Notes under the pieces: generated by a model
Databases searched by the model: none
What the model saw: only the letters and a program-made list of their open reading frames with translations
Told to the model about the DNA's origin: nothing
Program-made: the position numbers and the translations under genes
Assembly: GCA_965656525.1 (NCBI GenBank)
Contig: CBFHKY010000003.1
Coordinates: forward strand, 107,009-171,008
Source: Pseudomaricurvus sp965656525
GTDB lineage: Bacteria; Pseudomonadota; Gammaproteobacteria; Pseudomonadales; Cellvibrionaceae
DNA length: 64,000 nt
Direction of reading: 5' to 3'
Part shown: piece after piece, positions 42,476 to 51,049 of the stretch
Layout: every line of letters starts with the position of its first letter
How positions within the stretch are numbered: the first letter of the stretch is position 1

Positions 42476-45400
42476 TTAATCCGGAAGACGAACACCAGAG
42501 CCAAAGATCAGTAGTGTTTCATCACCACTAACGCTGGCATTGCTCGCCACCTGCTCACTCAGACTAAACATGCTCTCGTTATCGTCACCATCTTCGCTGC
42601 CACCTGCCGCTGGCGCACTCATGTTAGCGACTTGTCCTGGGGCACCCAAGCTGACACCGCTTACCCCTGTGGGCTGGCTAGGTGCACTGCTGGTAGAACC
42701 AAGCAACGGAGCATTACCGCGGGTAGGGTCGGTAGCAGGTCCGATGGTTAACACGCCATCCACAAAGCTCAGCGTATAGTTACCGCTGCTTAAGCCTTCT
42801 GGCGTGATGCTATAGCTACCCTCATCCACCGCACCCTGGGCCGCGCCTGCGTAACGCAGGCTGCCAATCAGGTTGGATTCATCTTCGCCCGCTACAAAGC
42901 CCGTATAAACCACCCCATTACCGCCACTGTATGGGATCAGATCTACCGCCTTTCTGTCGTCATTCGCACTGATCGTCAGCGGCGCTGGGGTGATGGTAAG
43001 GTTGCCATCCACAAAACTGATGATGTAGTTATCGCTACTGAGGCCACCAACATTCAAGGTATAAACACCACTGTTGGTCGCCCCCTGCGATGAACCGGAA
43101 TAGACCACAGAGCCGTCTAGATCACTGGCATCATCAGATTCAGCCAAACCGTCATAACTCACACCGTTACCACCGGCATAAGCGTTGGCGTCGTAGGTTT
43201 TGCTGTCGGTATTCGCTGTGACGGTGAGCGCCGCTGGGGTGATGGTGAGGTTGCCATCCACAAAGCTCAGCGTGTAGTTGCCGCTGCTTAAACCTTCTGG
43301 CGTGATGGTGTAACCACCGGCGTTTGTGGCACCTTGGGCGTTACCGCTGTAGCTCAAGGTACCGCTCAGAACACTGGCGTCTTCGCTGCCCACAAAGCCC
43401 TGATAGTTCACACCGTTACCACCGGCATAAGCAACACCATCGTAGGTTTTGCTGTCGGCGTTCGCCGTGACGGTAAGAGACGCGGGGGTGATGGTGAGTA
43501 CCCCGTCGACGAAGTTGATATCGTAGCCTTGTTGATCGGAATAATACCCCGAAGCGGATAACGCATAACCACCCGCATTCACCGCACCTTGGCTATTACC
43601 CGAATAGATAACGGCTCCCGCTAATGTGGCACCCGTTTCCGAGAAGATTACACCGTTCCCACCGCTGTAACTGCTGCCATCGTAGACTTTACTGTCATCA
43701 GATGTGGTGACCGTCAATGCCTTTAGGAATGTCCGCAACAACGGATAGCTATAACCCTCATAAATACGCCACACGGCACCCGTGCCGCCCGCATCGTCCA
43801 TATCCCAACCACTGAAGCTGGATAACTGCATCATCTGGGCGGTGGTAAGCCCAGTAACCCCCGCTGATGCGCCAGAGCCAACACCTGTCGTAGTGCCGGA
43901 TGTGCTGGTATCCCAGTAACTGTTACTCATCGTGTTGTCATCGGCATACCCGACCAGACCGCCGACGGAATCAGTCCCCGTAACCGCTCCTGTGGCGTAA
44001 CTGTTACTCATCGTGCTGCCATAGGCATACCCGACCAGACCGCCGACGTACTCAGTACCCGTAACCGCCCCCGTGGCGTAACTGTTACTGATCCGGCTGT
44101 CATAGGCAATCCCGACCAGACCGCCGACGGACTCAGTACCCGTAACTGCTCCTGTGGCGTAACTGCTACTGATAGTGGTACCAGTTTGAGCGGATCCCAC
44201 TAGGCTGCCAGTCAAGTGTTTGCCTGTCACATCAGTGTTGCTTAACCCAATATGATGCAAGCGGGCGCCACTGGCATAGCCAAACAGCCCCACACCACCT
44301 GAACCTGGACGATAGATGGTCAGGTTATGGATGGTGTGGCCCAAGCCATCCAAATTACCCGTGAACGCAGCAGTCGCATTTGTGCCGATTGGATTAAACC
44401 CCGCGCCACTGTGCCAACCGCTGGTAGCGGCTGCATCAATATTGGCACCCAGTACGTAGTGGCCAGCCAGATCACCGTTCATGCCCTGAAGATCAGCGGC
44501 TGATTGGGAACCTTCACTGCCGAGACTGGTAATAATGGTGTAATCCATCACGCTGCCATCGCCACCCAATTGGGTGCTAAAACTGCCACTGCTGGCCAAG
44601 TTGACGGCGCTGTTGATGTAATAATTGGCACTGTTGCCTGCGGCCACCGCACTCTGCCCGTATTGCAGCGCCAGCCCCGCTGTGCCACTGCCAAATAATT
44701 CACTGTTAATGAAAATGTCGTTTTGGGCGTTTAGGGTAAGCGTGTTGGACGACCAGGTAATGCTGTCATTGATGTTGATATCACCATCGCCGGTGCTGCC
44801 ACCGCTGGTGCTTTCGATGATAAAATTACTGCTCGCCAATGCCGAGGTGACCGCCGAGCCGGTCATGTCACCACCGCTGGCGGCCACGGTAAAATCCACA
44901 GGGTCAATCAGCCACGTGCCGTTATCACCCGTGGCAGAGAGAGTGGTCAGCTGTGCACTATCGGTTACCTGCACATGGGCGGCAGAGGTTTCAATAAAGC
45001 CGCCATGACCCGCTATCGGGGCGGAAGCATCCAAGGTGCCATCCACCAAGGTGCTACCGACATTCATATCCCCCAATAACACAATTTCGCCGTTTTCACC
45101 GCTGGCCAATGCTTGGGCCTGGGTAATGCCCGTGTGGTTGATAACGCTGGTGGTGAGCTGGCTGGCGGCTTTGGCGGTTAGGTAAACACGACCACCGTTA
45201 GCGACAATCATTCCACCTTGCTCAATCAAACCGTTCATAGCACCGGCTTCGATCTCCAGCGCCACTTCGCTGCCTAAATCCAGCAACACCTTGCTGCCGG
45301 AGGCAAACAGTACCTGGCCCTTTTCGGCAGTGATATCACCGTAGTTAAGAATCTGCCCGGCAATCAGCACCACCGAACCCCCTTCGGCAGAAGTGATGCT

Positions 45401-45994
45401 GCCCCGCTGGATAATCGCCGCTTCGCTGTCGCCTTCGAAACGGTAGTTGCCATTCAGGAAATCTTCGTCACTGAGCTTTAGGGTCGAGGCCACTAAGCCG
45501 CCCACGTTCACCTGTGCGGTCTGACTGAACAAAATTCCATTGGGGTTCAGCAAAAAAACCTGACCGTTGGCAACGAGGGAGCCTTGTATGGACGATACAT
45601 CCGCACCCAGCACTCGGTTTAGCGCGATGGCCGAAGCCGAAGGCTGCTTAAAGGTAACGGTGTTGTCTTTACCGATGGAAAAGGATTGCCAGTTAAGCGC
45701 TAACTTATCGCTATTTTGATTAACCACAAGGTGGTTGCCATGACCACTGATGCTACCCTGACCGGCACTGATGCTGCCTCGCGTAGGCAGTTCTGCCCAC
45801 GCCCATGCGGGAATGGCCAACATGGGTGCCGCGACCAGTAACGGCCCCGCTGCCGACAGCAATGTTCGACGTAGACCGCGACGGATCGTGGACTTACCCT
45901 GCCCACGACTGTTCTCTGGCGCGACCACCCAAGCTTGACGCGCATGGCTCCAGATCAGACGATAGAGACGATTCAAGCAGGCGTGACGATTCAT
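42476..45994 (-). CDS. TpsA exoprotein, filamentous-haemagglutinin-type adhesin
   Basis: A 1172-residue secreted protein of the two-partner secretion system. The start at 45994 has AAGGGA and opens the extended signal peptide region NRHACLNRLYRLIWSHARQA, followed by a hydrophobic core ending PAWAWA near 75. The haemagglutination-activity (TPS) domain follows (GNHLVVNQNSDKLALNWQSF, VFLLNPNGILFSQ). About 605-692 there are three near-identical 28-residue GLUG-like repeats (NSYATGAVTGTxxVGGLVG). About 757-1085 there are four MBG/YDG repeats with SKxYDG and GNYTLSFVDGNLTITPA. It probably acts as an adhesin or matrix protein; no toxin domain is seen at the C-terminus. Confidence 0.92.
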   Translation of the reverse strand: MNRHACLNRLYRLIWSHARQAWVVAPENSRGQGKSTIRRGLRRTLLSAAGPLLVAAPMLAIPAWAWAELPTRGSISAGQGSISGHGNHLVVNQNSDKLALNWQSFSIGKDNTVTFKQPSASAIALNRVLGADVSSIQGSLVANGQVFLLNPNGILFSQTAQVNVGGLVASTLKLSDEDFLNGNYRFEGDSEAAIIQRGSITSAEGGSVVLIAGQILNYGDITAEKGQVLFASGSKVLLDLGSEVALEIEAGAMNGLIEQGGMIVANGGRVYLTAKAASQLTTSVINHTGITQAQALASGENGEIVLLGDMNVGSTLVDGTLDASAPIAGHGGFIETSAAHVQVTDSAQLTTLSATGDNGTWLIDPVDFTVAASGGDMTGSAVTSALASSNFIIESTSGGSTGDGDININDSITWSSNTLTLNAQNDIFINSELFGSGTAGLALQYGQSAVAAGNSANYYINSAVNLASSGSFSTQLGGDGSVMDYTIITSLGSEGSQSAADLQGMNGDLAGHYVLGANIDAAATSGWHSGAGFNPIGTNATAAFTGNLDGLGHTIHNLTIYRPGSGGVGLFGYASGARLHHIGLSNTDVTGKHLTGSLVGSAQTGTTISSSYATGAVTGTESVGGLVGIAYDSRISNSYATGAVTGTEYVGGLVGYAYGSTMSNSYATGAVTGTDSVGGLVGYADDNTMSNSYWDTSTSGTTTGVGSGASAGVTGLTTAQMMQLSSFSGWDMDDAGGTGAVWRIYEGYSYPLLRTFLKALTVTTSDDSKVYDGSSYSGGNGVIFSETGATLAGAVIYSGNSQGAVNAGGYALSASGYYSDQQGYDINFVDGVLTITPASLTVTANADSKTYDGVAYAGGNGVNYQGFVGSEDASVLSGTLSYSGNAQGATNAGGYTITPEGLSSGNYTLSFVDGNLTITPAALTVTANTDSKTYDANAYAGGNGVSYDGLAESDDASDLDGSVVYSGSSQGATNSGVYTLNVGGLSSDNYIISFVDGNLTITPAPLTISANDDRKAVDLIPYSGGNGVVYTGFVAGEDESNLIGSLRYAGAAQGAVDEGSYSITPEGLSSGNYTLSFVDGVLTIGPATDPTRGNAPLLGSTSSAPSQPTGVSGVSLGAPGQVANMSAPAAGGSEDGDDNESMFSLSEQVASNASVSGDETLLIFGSGVRLPD
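42740..43722 (-). repeat. Four MBG/YDG repeats in tpsA
   Basis: Tandem units of about 245 bp encode beta-rich MBG domains (each begins near LTVTANxDSKTYDG and ends near VDGxLTITPA). The second and third are most alike at the DNA level, and the last has lost the YDG tyrosine (DDRKAVDL). Confidence 0.8.
43917..44180 (-). repeat. 84-bp GLUG-type repeats in tpsA
   Basis: Three units with an 84-bp period code for NSYATGAVTGTxSVGGLVGxAY. The DNA copies are nearly identical, so copy number could change by slippage or recombination. Confidence 0.8.
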
Positions 45995-46126
45995 TCTGGG
46001 TTCCCTTGTGTACATCAAAAAAGGCGTCGGATATTACACACCGTAAAACCGCAGCGGCTTTAGTAAAGGGCACGCACAAACAAGTTCAACAGAAGGCAAT
46101 AAACAAACGACAAGAAATAACCCAGA

Positions 46127-46132
46127 ATTATA
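46127..46132 (-). promoter_or_regulatory. Possible -10 box upstream of tpsA
   Basis: TATAAT on the minus strand in a very AT-rich stretch, about 135 bases before the tpsA start. No convincing -35 is seen, so this is weak. Confidence 0.3.
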
Positions 46133-46198
46133 AAAATCATAAAAAACAGCGGCTATCCGATTTCCGCAAAGACGAGAATTAATCTCAGGAATAGCGCT

Positions 46199-46227
46199 AA
46201 AAAGTGACCCTCTTAGAGCGCGAGGGT
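46199..46227 (-). terminator. Terminator overlapping the araC stop
   Basis: On the minus strand ACCCTC (46227-46222) pairs with GAGGGT (46212-46207) over a 9-base loop, followed by CAC and a T-run (46203-46199). It includes the stop codon of the AraC gene and should separate it from tpsA. Confidence 0.65.
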
Positions 46228-47211
46228 TGTGGAAGGGTGTTCATTGAACAGCTTTTTATAGTCCGCCGAAAAACGCCCAAGGTGCAAAAAGCCAAATTTC
46301 ATCGCGATTTTGGTCACGGTGGTGGCTTGTGGATCGGAGATTCGCAAGAAGGATCGCACCTGATTTAAACGGAAAACCCGTAAATAGGTGTTAGGTGACA
46401 TATCCACATAACGACGAAAAGCGTATTGCAGTGTTCGCTCCGAGACGTCTAGTTCGACACAGATATCGGTGATGGAAGGCAGTTGATTGAGCGCAAAACA
46501 CTCATCAATATACGCCCGAGCCAAGCGGCAAATGGTAAAAGCTCGCACACGCTCCGCTGGGGAACTCGCTCGCCAGTTATCGGGCTGCGATGCGACCGTC
46601 ATTTGCAATATGGTCTCTAATATCTGCTCACTTTGAGCTTGGGCGCAAAACGCATCGCCGAATTCGTTGTTTGCGCTTTCGCCTTCTGCCAAGCTCATCC
46701 AGCTGTTGACCATATAGATAAGCGCAGCCTGCTCTGTGGCCGGGATCGAAATGGAATGCTGAGGGGCAGATTCCCATTGACTGGGGTTTAGCGCACGCGC
46801 TTTTTGTAAGAAGGCCTCTTGACTAAAACCGATGTAGGTCGTTTGTGATTGAGCTGGCACATAGATATCGAATTCAGTTTCTGCCGGCATAAAAAAAACG
46901 GTCCCGTCATCCAGCGGAGCCAAATTCGAAAAGCGAAAGGGAGAGCCGATAGTAGCCCACGAAATGGTGCAATAATCCGCTGCCGTACAACCCAATTTAT
47001 GCACGCCTACCCGTTGGCTTTCGCGCACCAGTTGCTGATTACCCAAATCAAGCGCTTCAAACTTAGCCACTTGGCTGCCGCTTTCCATTTGATAATAATC
47101 CATCTGGACCCAAGGCTGCAGCTCAATCTGTATCGAGATATCCTCTATCTCAGCGGCGTAGAGTTTCGGTTCATTGGGGCTTTTGTGATGTTGATGATCA
47201 TTTTCTAGCAC
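46213..47211 (-). CDS. AraC-family transcriptional regulator (EutR-like)
   Basis: A 332-residue regulator. The C-terminal 110 residues hold the two AraC helix-turn-helices: LPSITDICVELDVSERTLQY, then VTKIAMKFGFLHLGRFSADY and KKLFNEHPSTTL. The N-terminal region (about 30-200) lacks a cupin motif I can name and probably binds a ligand. The HLGRFSADYKKLF ending is shared with EutR-type regulators. Neighbours are tpsBA downstream and the roadblock cluster on the other strand; no target can be assigned. Confidence 0.9.
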   Translation of the reverse strand: MLENDHQHHKSPNEPKLYAAEIEDISIQIELQPWVQMDYYQMESGSQVAKFEALDLGNQQLVRESQRVGVHKLGCTAADYCTISWATIGSPFRFSNLAPLDDGTVFFMPAETEFDIYVPAQSQTTYIGFSQEAFLQKARALNPSQWESAPQHSISIPATEQAALIYMVNSWMSLAEGESANNEFGDAFCAQAQSEQILETILQMTVASQPDNWRASSPAERVRAFTICRLARAYIDECFALNQLPSITDICVELDVSERTLQYAFRRYVDMSPNTYLRVFRLNQVRSFLRISDPQATTVTKIAMKFGFLHLGRFSADYKKLFNEHPSTTLAL

Positions 47212-47227
47212 GGCTTGAGTCGCTGAA

Positions 47228-47410
47228 TCACTCTAGGGGAAAGGAATAGACGGCACCATTAAAAAGACCGCAAGAGGCAAAAAGACCGCAAGAGGCCAAT
47301 TTGACGAACAAACCACACCTCACTACTACAGCCACAGTTATTAACACAATTGAAACAACAATAAAACCACGTATAATTGGTTTTGCTTTATCAGTCACAA
47401 TTCCTATCAA
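47228..47410 (-). CDS. Possible small membrane protein
   Basis: A 60-codon frame (TTG at 47410, or GTG at 47398) with a typical single membrane helix: KPIIRGFIVVSIVLITVAV flanked by basic residues, then a cysteine-bearing tail. The 18-bp tandem repeat is in frame and encodes ASCGLF twice. There is no good ribosome site, and the sigma-70 promoter of the roadblock cluster overlaps it on the other strand, so it may be chance. Confidence 0.25.
   Translation of the reverse strand: MIGIVTDKAKPIIRGFIVVSIVLITVAVVVRCGLFVKLASCGLFASCGLFNGAVYSFPLE
47261..47296. repeat. 18-bp perfect tandem repeat
   Basis: AAAAAGACCGCAAGAGGC occurs twice head to tail (47261-47278, 47279-47296) upstream of araC. Confidence 0.85.
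47350..47377 (+). promoter_or_regulatory. Sigma-70 promoter of the GTPase/roadblock cluster
   Basis: TTGAAA (47350-47355), 16-base spacer, TATAAT (47372-47377). The match is close to consensus and faces the cluster that starts at 47488, giving a leader of about 105 bases. Confidence 0.65.
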
Positions 47411-47487
47411 CAGAACTTTACATGTGATCCAAGAAAGATTGCAGCTCGTACAGCCGCCTTACAAAATGCAGGGATAGCGATCCATCC

Positions 47488-48162
47488 ATGAAAAGTACAC
47501 TTCGCCTCGGGCACTCTGGCTTGCTGAAACCAGAGGTTGACTTAATTGCTACGATCTTACGAACCAGCGCCCTTCTTGAAAGCCGCTGGGAATTAACCGA
47601 TAGCGACGTGTGCGATGCTTTTGTGACAGATAAACTGGACGCTATGCCACCCTTACAATCCAGTACCAATACAGCGGTCATCTTGCTCAAACGTCGCGGT
47701 TTAGCAGCGTCTGGCTATGTTTTTTACAAGCCGTTTAAAGCAGCTGAGATTGTTGACACTCTGCTTGCCATAATGCAGAACTCTCAACACCCTATTAACA
47801 ATACTAGGCAGACAAAAAGTACTGAGCAAACGAAACGTGAAGCTAAAGAACCGCCGCTGAAAGCTTATCGCCTAAAGAAATGGCCACCTGTTAAGCTAAC
47901 CTCTTTGCACAAAGACTACATGCTGCTCTCCGCTTATCTAGCCCGAGGCCCAAAAACCTTGTCGGAATTACTGACACTGTCTGGGTTAAATGAAACGGTT
48001 TGCACGCAATTTCTGTCACTCTTGGAGCAACACCATCTACTCGATGCCGAAACAACAGTGCCAACAACACCAAATCGAGAAGCGTCCAATGTTTCCATGC
48101 AGAAAAAGAGCTTCTTTTCTTCGCTAAAGAAACGTCTTGGTCTGCTTGGTGCCAGTCAATAA
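47488..48162 (+). CDS. Unknown protein of the GTPase/roadblock cluster (degenerate receiver plus winged-helix-like)
   Basis: A 224-residue protein that I do not recognise as a named family. Residues 1-95 (start LRLGHSGLLKPEVDLIATIL, later AVILLKRRG and YVFYKPFKAAEIVDTLLAIM) have the order of a receiver domain but lack its phospho-acceptor motif. A polar linker follows. Residues about 135-190 (LHKDYMLLSAYLARGPKTLS, LLTLSGLNETVCTQFLSLLE) resemble a winged helix as in DUF4388/PatA-like proteins. The C-terminus is basic (KKSFFSSLKKRLGLLG). It is first in the cluster, 15 bp before the GTPase, and may be its adaptor. Confidence 0.75.
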   Translation: MKSTLRLGHSGLLKPEVDLIATILRTSALLESRWELTDSDVCDAFVTDKLDAMPPLQSSTNTAVILLKRRGLAASGYVFYKPFKAAEIVDTLLAIMQNSQHPINNTRQTKSTEQTKREAKEPPLKAYRLKKWPPVKLTSLHKDYMLLSAYLARGPKTLSELLTLSGLNETVCTQFLSLLEQHHLLDAETTVPTTPNREASNVSMQKKSFFSSLKKRLGLLGASQ

Positions 48163-48177
48163 CAATAAAGATTTACT

Positions 48178-48708
48178 ATGAAAGAATATAAATTGGTATT
48201 TACCGGTACAACAGGTTCAGGAAAAACCACAGCTATTAACGCCATCAGTGAAACTCGCGCTATAAAAACGGATGTTGAAAATACGGATGCAACGCTCGAC
48301 AAAGAACTGACCACGGTTGGCTTAGATTTTGGGCAAATTCACCTAGAAAATGGTGATCGTGTTCGTTTATTTGGCACACCGGGTCAAGAGCGTTTTGACT
48401 TTATGTGGAAAATTTTGACCAAAGACGCGTTCGGGATTGTTGTGTTGATCGACAATTCAAGCGCGTCACCTTTAGATGATCTGGATATGTACCTTTCTGG
48501 ATTTTCACAAGAGTTACACAAAACCCCTTGTGTTATTGGGGTTGGAAGAAGTGAGACACATCTACAGCCAAGCCTTGATGACTTTGCTGTTAAATTATCT
48601 GAGCAAGGTTTAATCATACCTGTCGTCCCTGTGGATGTTCGGCGCAAAGAAGATGTCGTTTTGTTAATTGATATATTAATGGCTCAAGCCGAAGCCGACA
48701 TGGTGTAA
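48178..48708 (+). CDS. Small Ras-like GTPase (MglA/CvnD/COG2229 type)
   Basis: A 176-residue GTPase. The P-loop is FTGTTGSGKTTAINAI (G1, residues 10-17), followed by TTVGLDFG (G2 Thr) and LFGTPGQERFDFMW (G3). The usual (N/T)KxD specificity loop (G4) is replaced by IGVGRSETH near 119-127, so guanine recognition may be altered. In MglA and conservon systems such GTPases switch with roadblock proteins as their regulators, which fits the three roadblock genes that follow. The cellular process here is unknown; polarity or motility is a guess from MglA. Confidence 0.88.
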   Translation: MKEYKLVFTGTTGSGKTTAINAISETRAIKTDVENTDATLDKELTTVGLDFGQIHLENGDRVRLFGTPGQERFDFMWKILTKDAFGIVVLIDNSSASPLDDLDMYLSGFSQELHKTPCVIGVGRSETHLQPSLDDFAVKLSEQGLIIPVVPVDVRRKEDVVLLIDILMAQAEADMV

Positions 48709-48720
48709 AAATCAGATCGT

Positions 48721-49122
48721 ATGAATATTATTGAAACTCTCGTAAGAAATGCCCAACAAGAATGCCAACAACTGTGTGACAACCAAGTGGGTGTCTTAGC
48801 TGTCGTTATTGCCACCACAGACGGTTTCGATATCGCAAGCACAACGTCCAGATCCATATCACCTGAACGTATTGCTGCAATGGCCAGTTCAATATCTGCC
48901 ATTGGCGATGTTGTTTCACAGGAAACATCGCTCGGAAAAAGCACGAGTGTCACGGTGAATACGGAGCTGGGGTTTAATTACATCACGCACATCACGCTAG
49001 ACAAAAAAACCTGCATCTTAAATGTAGTGGGCGATCACAACGCAATACTGGCACAAATTATTTACCAGTGTAATGAAATCAGAAAACGATTAGAGCAATC
49101 CAGTGAATTATCAAGCTATTGA
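48721..49122 (+). CDS. Roadblock/LC7 domain protein 1
   Basis: A 133-residue roadblock/LC7-type protein. The N-terminal helix is followed by VGVLAVVIATTDGFDIASTT, then the long central helix (SPERIAAMASSISAIGDVVS) and the C-terminal strands (ILNVVGDHNAILAQIIYQCN). Roadblock proteins are dimeric partners or GTPase-activating subunits of MglA-like GTPases. It starts 12 bp after the GTPase and overlaps the next gene by 20 bp. Confidence 0.85.
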   Translation: MNIIETLVRNAQQECQQLCDNQVGVLAVVIATTDGFDIASTTSRSISPERIAAMASSISAIGDVVSQETSLGKSTSVTVNTELGFNYITHITLDKKTCILNVVGDHNAILAQIIYQCNEIRKRLEQSSELSSY

Positions 49123-49501
49123 ACAAGAGCTAAACGTGCTCGCTAAAACACCAGGCATCATTGCTTGTGCTCTGGTGGCCATCGATACCGGCATGGTGTA
49201 TTTGCAAACGTACACCGACCAACCGCTAGATCATATTGCGGAAGGGTCACGCGACTATTGGGTTTTACACACAAAAAACGGAAACGTGTTTGACACCTTA
49301 GGGCCGATAACCAGCATTGCCGTTAGTCATCGTTTGGGCTTGATATCAATACGCCCGTGTGGTGAAACTATGCTGCTTATCTGTATTTCACAACACAAAA
49401 CGGTGGATTGGAAACGCTGGCCGGAGCAAGTTAATCAACTGTATACATTGATTAAAGAACAGGAAGCCTCTCAATCGGCGGCTTTTGATTCAACAAAATA
49501 A
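49103..49501 (+). CDS. Roadblock-like protein 2
   Basis: A 132-residue protein, GTG start at 49103 inside the preceding gene. Its general order (IEQELNVLAKTPGIIACALV, AIDTGMVYLQTYTD, then a helix and SIAVSHRLGLISIRPCGETM with LLICIS) is that of a divergent roadblock fold. It lacks the long central helix typical of protein 1. Overlap with its neighbour suggests coupled translation and a complex. Confidence 0.7.
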   Translation: MNYQAIEQELNVLAKTPGIIACALVAIDTGMVYLQTYTDQPLDHIAEGSRDYWVLHTKNGNVFDTLGPITSIAVSHRLGLISIRPCGETMLLICISQHKTVDWKRWPEQVNQLYTLIKEQEASQSAAFDSTK

Positions 49502-49535
49502 CGACCTATAAACCATTAAATAACCGAGATTAAAT

Positions 49536-49895
49536 ATGCTAACTATTAAACAAACGATGGACGAACTGCTGACAATGGATGGCGCGATGTGTTGCGCTGT
49601 TGTGGATTCATCCAGTGGTATGATGCTGGGCTTTGAAGGTTCAGGGGTTGATCTTGAAATGGCCGCAGCGGGCAATACCGAGGTGGTACGCGCAAAATTG
49701 AAGACCATGAAATCTTTGGGGCTGAACGATGTGATCGAAGATATTTTGATTACGCTTGGCAGACAGTACCATTTGATTCGCCCCCTTGCTCGCCAAGAAG
49801 GTGTGTTTATTTATTATGTACTGGATAAATCAAAAGCGAATTTGGCAATGGCTCGTCGTAAGTTGCAGGACATAGAAAAAGAAATCAGTTTCTAA
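49536..49895 (+). CDS. Roadblock/LC7 domain protein 3
   Basis: A 119-residue roadblock/LC7 protein: MDELLTMDGAMCCAVVDSSS, then GMMLGFEGSGVDLEMAAAGN, the helix TEVVRAKLKTMKSLGL, and the strands DILITLGRQYHLIRPLAR and VFIYYVLDKSKANLAMAR. It is the last gene of the cluster, 34 bp after protein 2, and is followed by a strong terminator. Three different roadblock partners for one GTPase are unusual. Confidence 0.85.
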   Translation: MLTIKQTMDELLTMDGAMCCAVVDSSSGMMLGFEGSGVDLEMAAAGNTEVVRAKLKTMKSLGLNDVIEDILITLGRQYHLIRPLARQEGVFIYYVLDKSKANLAMARRKLQDIEKEISF

Positions 49896-49904
49896 ACCTA
49901 GGGG

Positions 49905-49944
49905 CAACAGGCTTTATATGAGTAGCCTGTTGTCTACTTTTTAT
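49905..49944 (+). terminator. Terminator of the GTPase/roadblock cluster
   Basis: CAACAGGCT (49905-49913) pairs with AGCCTGTTG (49924-49932) over a 10-base loop, followed by a T-rich tail. It lies nine bases after the last roadblock gene. Confidence 0.85.
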
Positions 49945-49999
49945 CAGATCCAAACTACTGTTCTAGGCTTGTTTAACACCCAAATGTAAAACTCACACA

Positions 50000-51034
50000 T
50001 CACGTTGAACGAACCGTAATCTTGCCCTTAGAAGCTATAACATGAAAGAGTGTGGCTTCCGGTTCTAACAAAAGACGACGAGCCAACGGCGGTTCCAGTT
50101 CACGCCGAAAATGGCGAGCTATATCTCTGGCTCCATAACGCGTGTCATAAAATGACAACAAGTAATCCTTTGCACTTTGATCCAATGTAATTTCGGCATT
50201 TTTCTTTTTCAATTGTTGGTTTAAACGTTGAACCTCTATATCCAAAAGCGCAGGCACGAGGTTTTCGTGAAGGCTTTGATAATGAATCACACGATCCAAT
50301 CGATTGATAAACTCAGGATCAAAGCGCTGCTCTAGTGCACGGTTGATGATAGCTTCTGAGGTGTGTTGGCGATGCGGTAGCCAGCGTCGCCACATCGACT
50401 TCTTCTGCTGTTGATAGGCATGTAACTCTTTAACGCCTGCATTGCTGGTCATAAAAATCATAGCATTGCGAAAATCGATGGTTTTCTGCCCGGCGGTTAA
50501 TTGCAGCTGGCCGTTATCCATCACATTCAAGAGGCTTTGTAATACTTCATCGCTGGCTTTTTCTATTTCATCCAACAATACAATGCCTGGACGACTGTAA
50601 CTGCCGGCAATGCGCTCGGCATCTAACAACGTGTGGCCTTCCTTACTGCCTACGTAACCGGGGGGCGCGCCCGTGAGCGCAGCGGCGTAATGAGATTGAG
50701 AAAGGGTGTTCATATCGATGCGACTGAAGGCATTTTTGTCGCCGTAGATAGCTTCTGCCAACAAACGCACCGTCTCCGTTTTGCCGACGCCCGTTGAGCC
50801 TACCAACATACACACCAGCAAGGGTTTATGGGGTTGCCCCATATCGGCGCTCACCACATACAACAAATCTTCAAGTGCTTGTAGTACTTGTGGTTGACCG
50901 ACCAAACGGGACTGCAATAAGCCCACCACACTTGCAACATCAAAACGAAAGCGTGATTGACGCACACCTTGTTGCCGTGGCTTGTCTTGCTGCGCTTGTT
51001 GCTCCGCCGCCAGCTTGTCATTAATAAACGGCAT
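50000..51034 (-). CDS. amiB: AmiB-like AAA+ ATPase of the amidase locus
   Basis: A 344-residue single-domain AAA+ protein related to the second ATPase domain of ClpA/ClpB. The Walker A is MLVGSTGVGKTETVRLLAE near 77-95, the pore loop region contains GAPPGYVGSKEG, the Walker B is GIVLLDEIEKA, sensor 1 is FMTSNAG, and the C-terminus has RYGARDIARHFR (sensor 2). There is no N-domain or ClpP loop. It follows amiE by 15 bp; in the Pseudomonas ami operon the gene in this place is amiB, a chaperone-like protein of the same type whose role is not settled. Confidence 0.85.
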   Translation of the reverse strand: MPFINDKLAAEQQAQQDKPRQQGVRQSRFRFDVASVVGLLQSRLVGQPQVLQALEDLLYVVSADMGQPHKPLLVCMLVGSTGVGKTETVRLLAEAIYGDKNAFSRIDMNTLSQSHYAAALTGAPPGYVGSKEGHTLLDAERIAGSYSRPGIVLLDEIEKASDEVLQSLLNVMDNGQLQLTAGQKTIDFRNAMIFMTSNAGVKELHAYQQQKKSMWRRWLPHRQHTSEAIINRALEQRFDPEFINRLDRVIHYQSLHENLVPALLDIEVQRLNQQLKKKNAEITLDQSAKDYLLSFYDTRYGARDIARHFRRELEPPLARRLLLEPEATLFHVIASKGKITVRST

Positions 51035-51049
51035 GTTTACTCTGATGGC

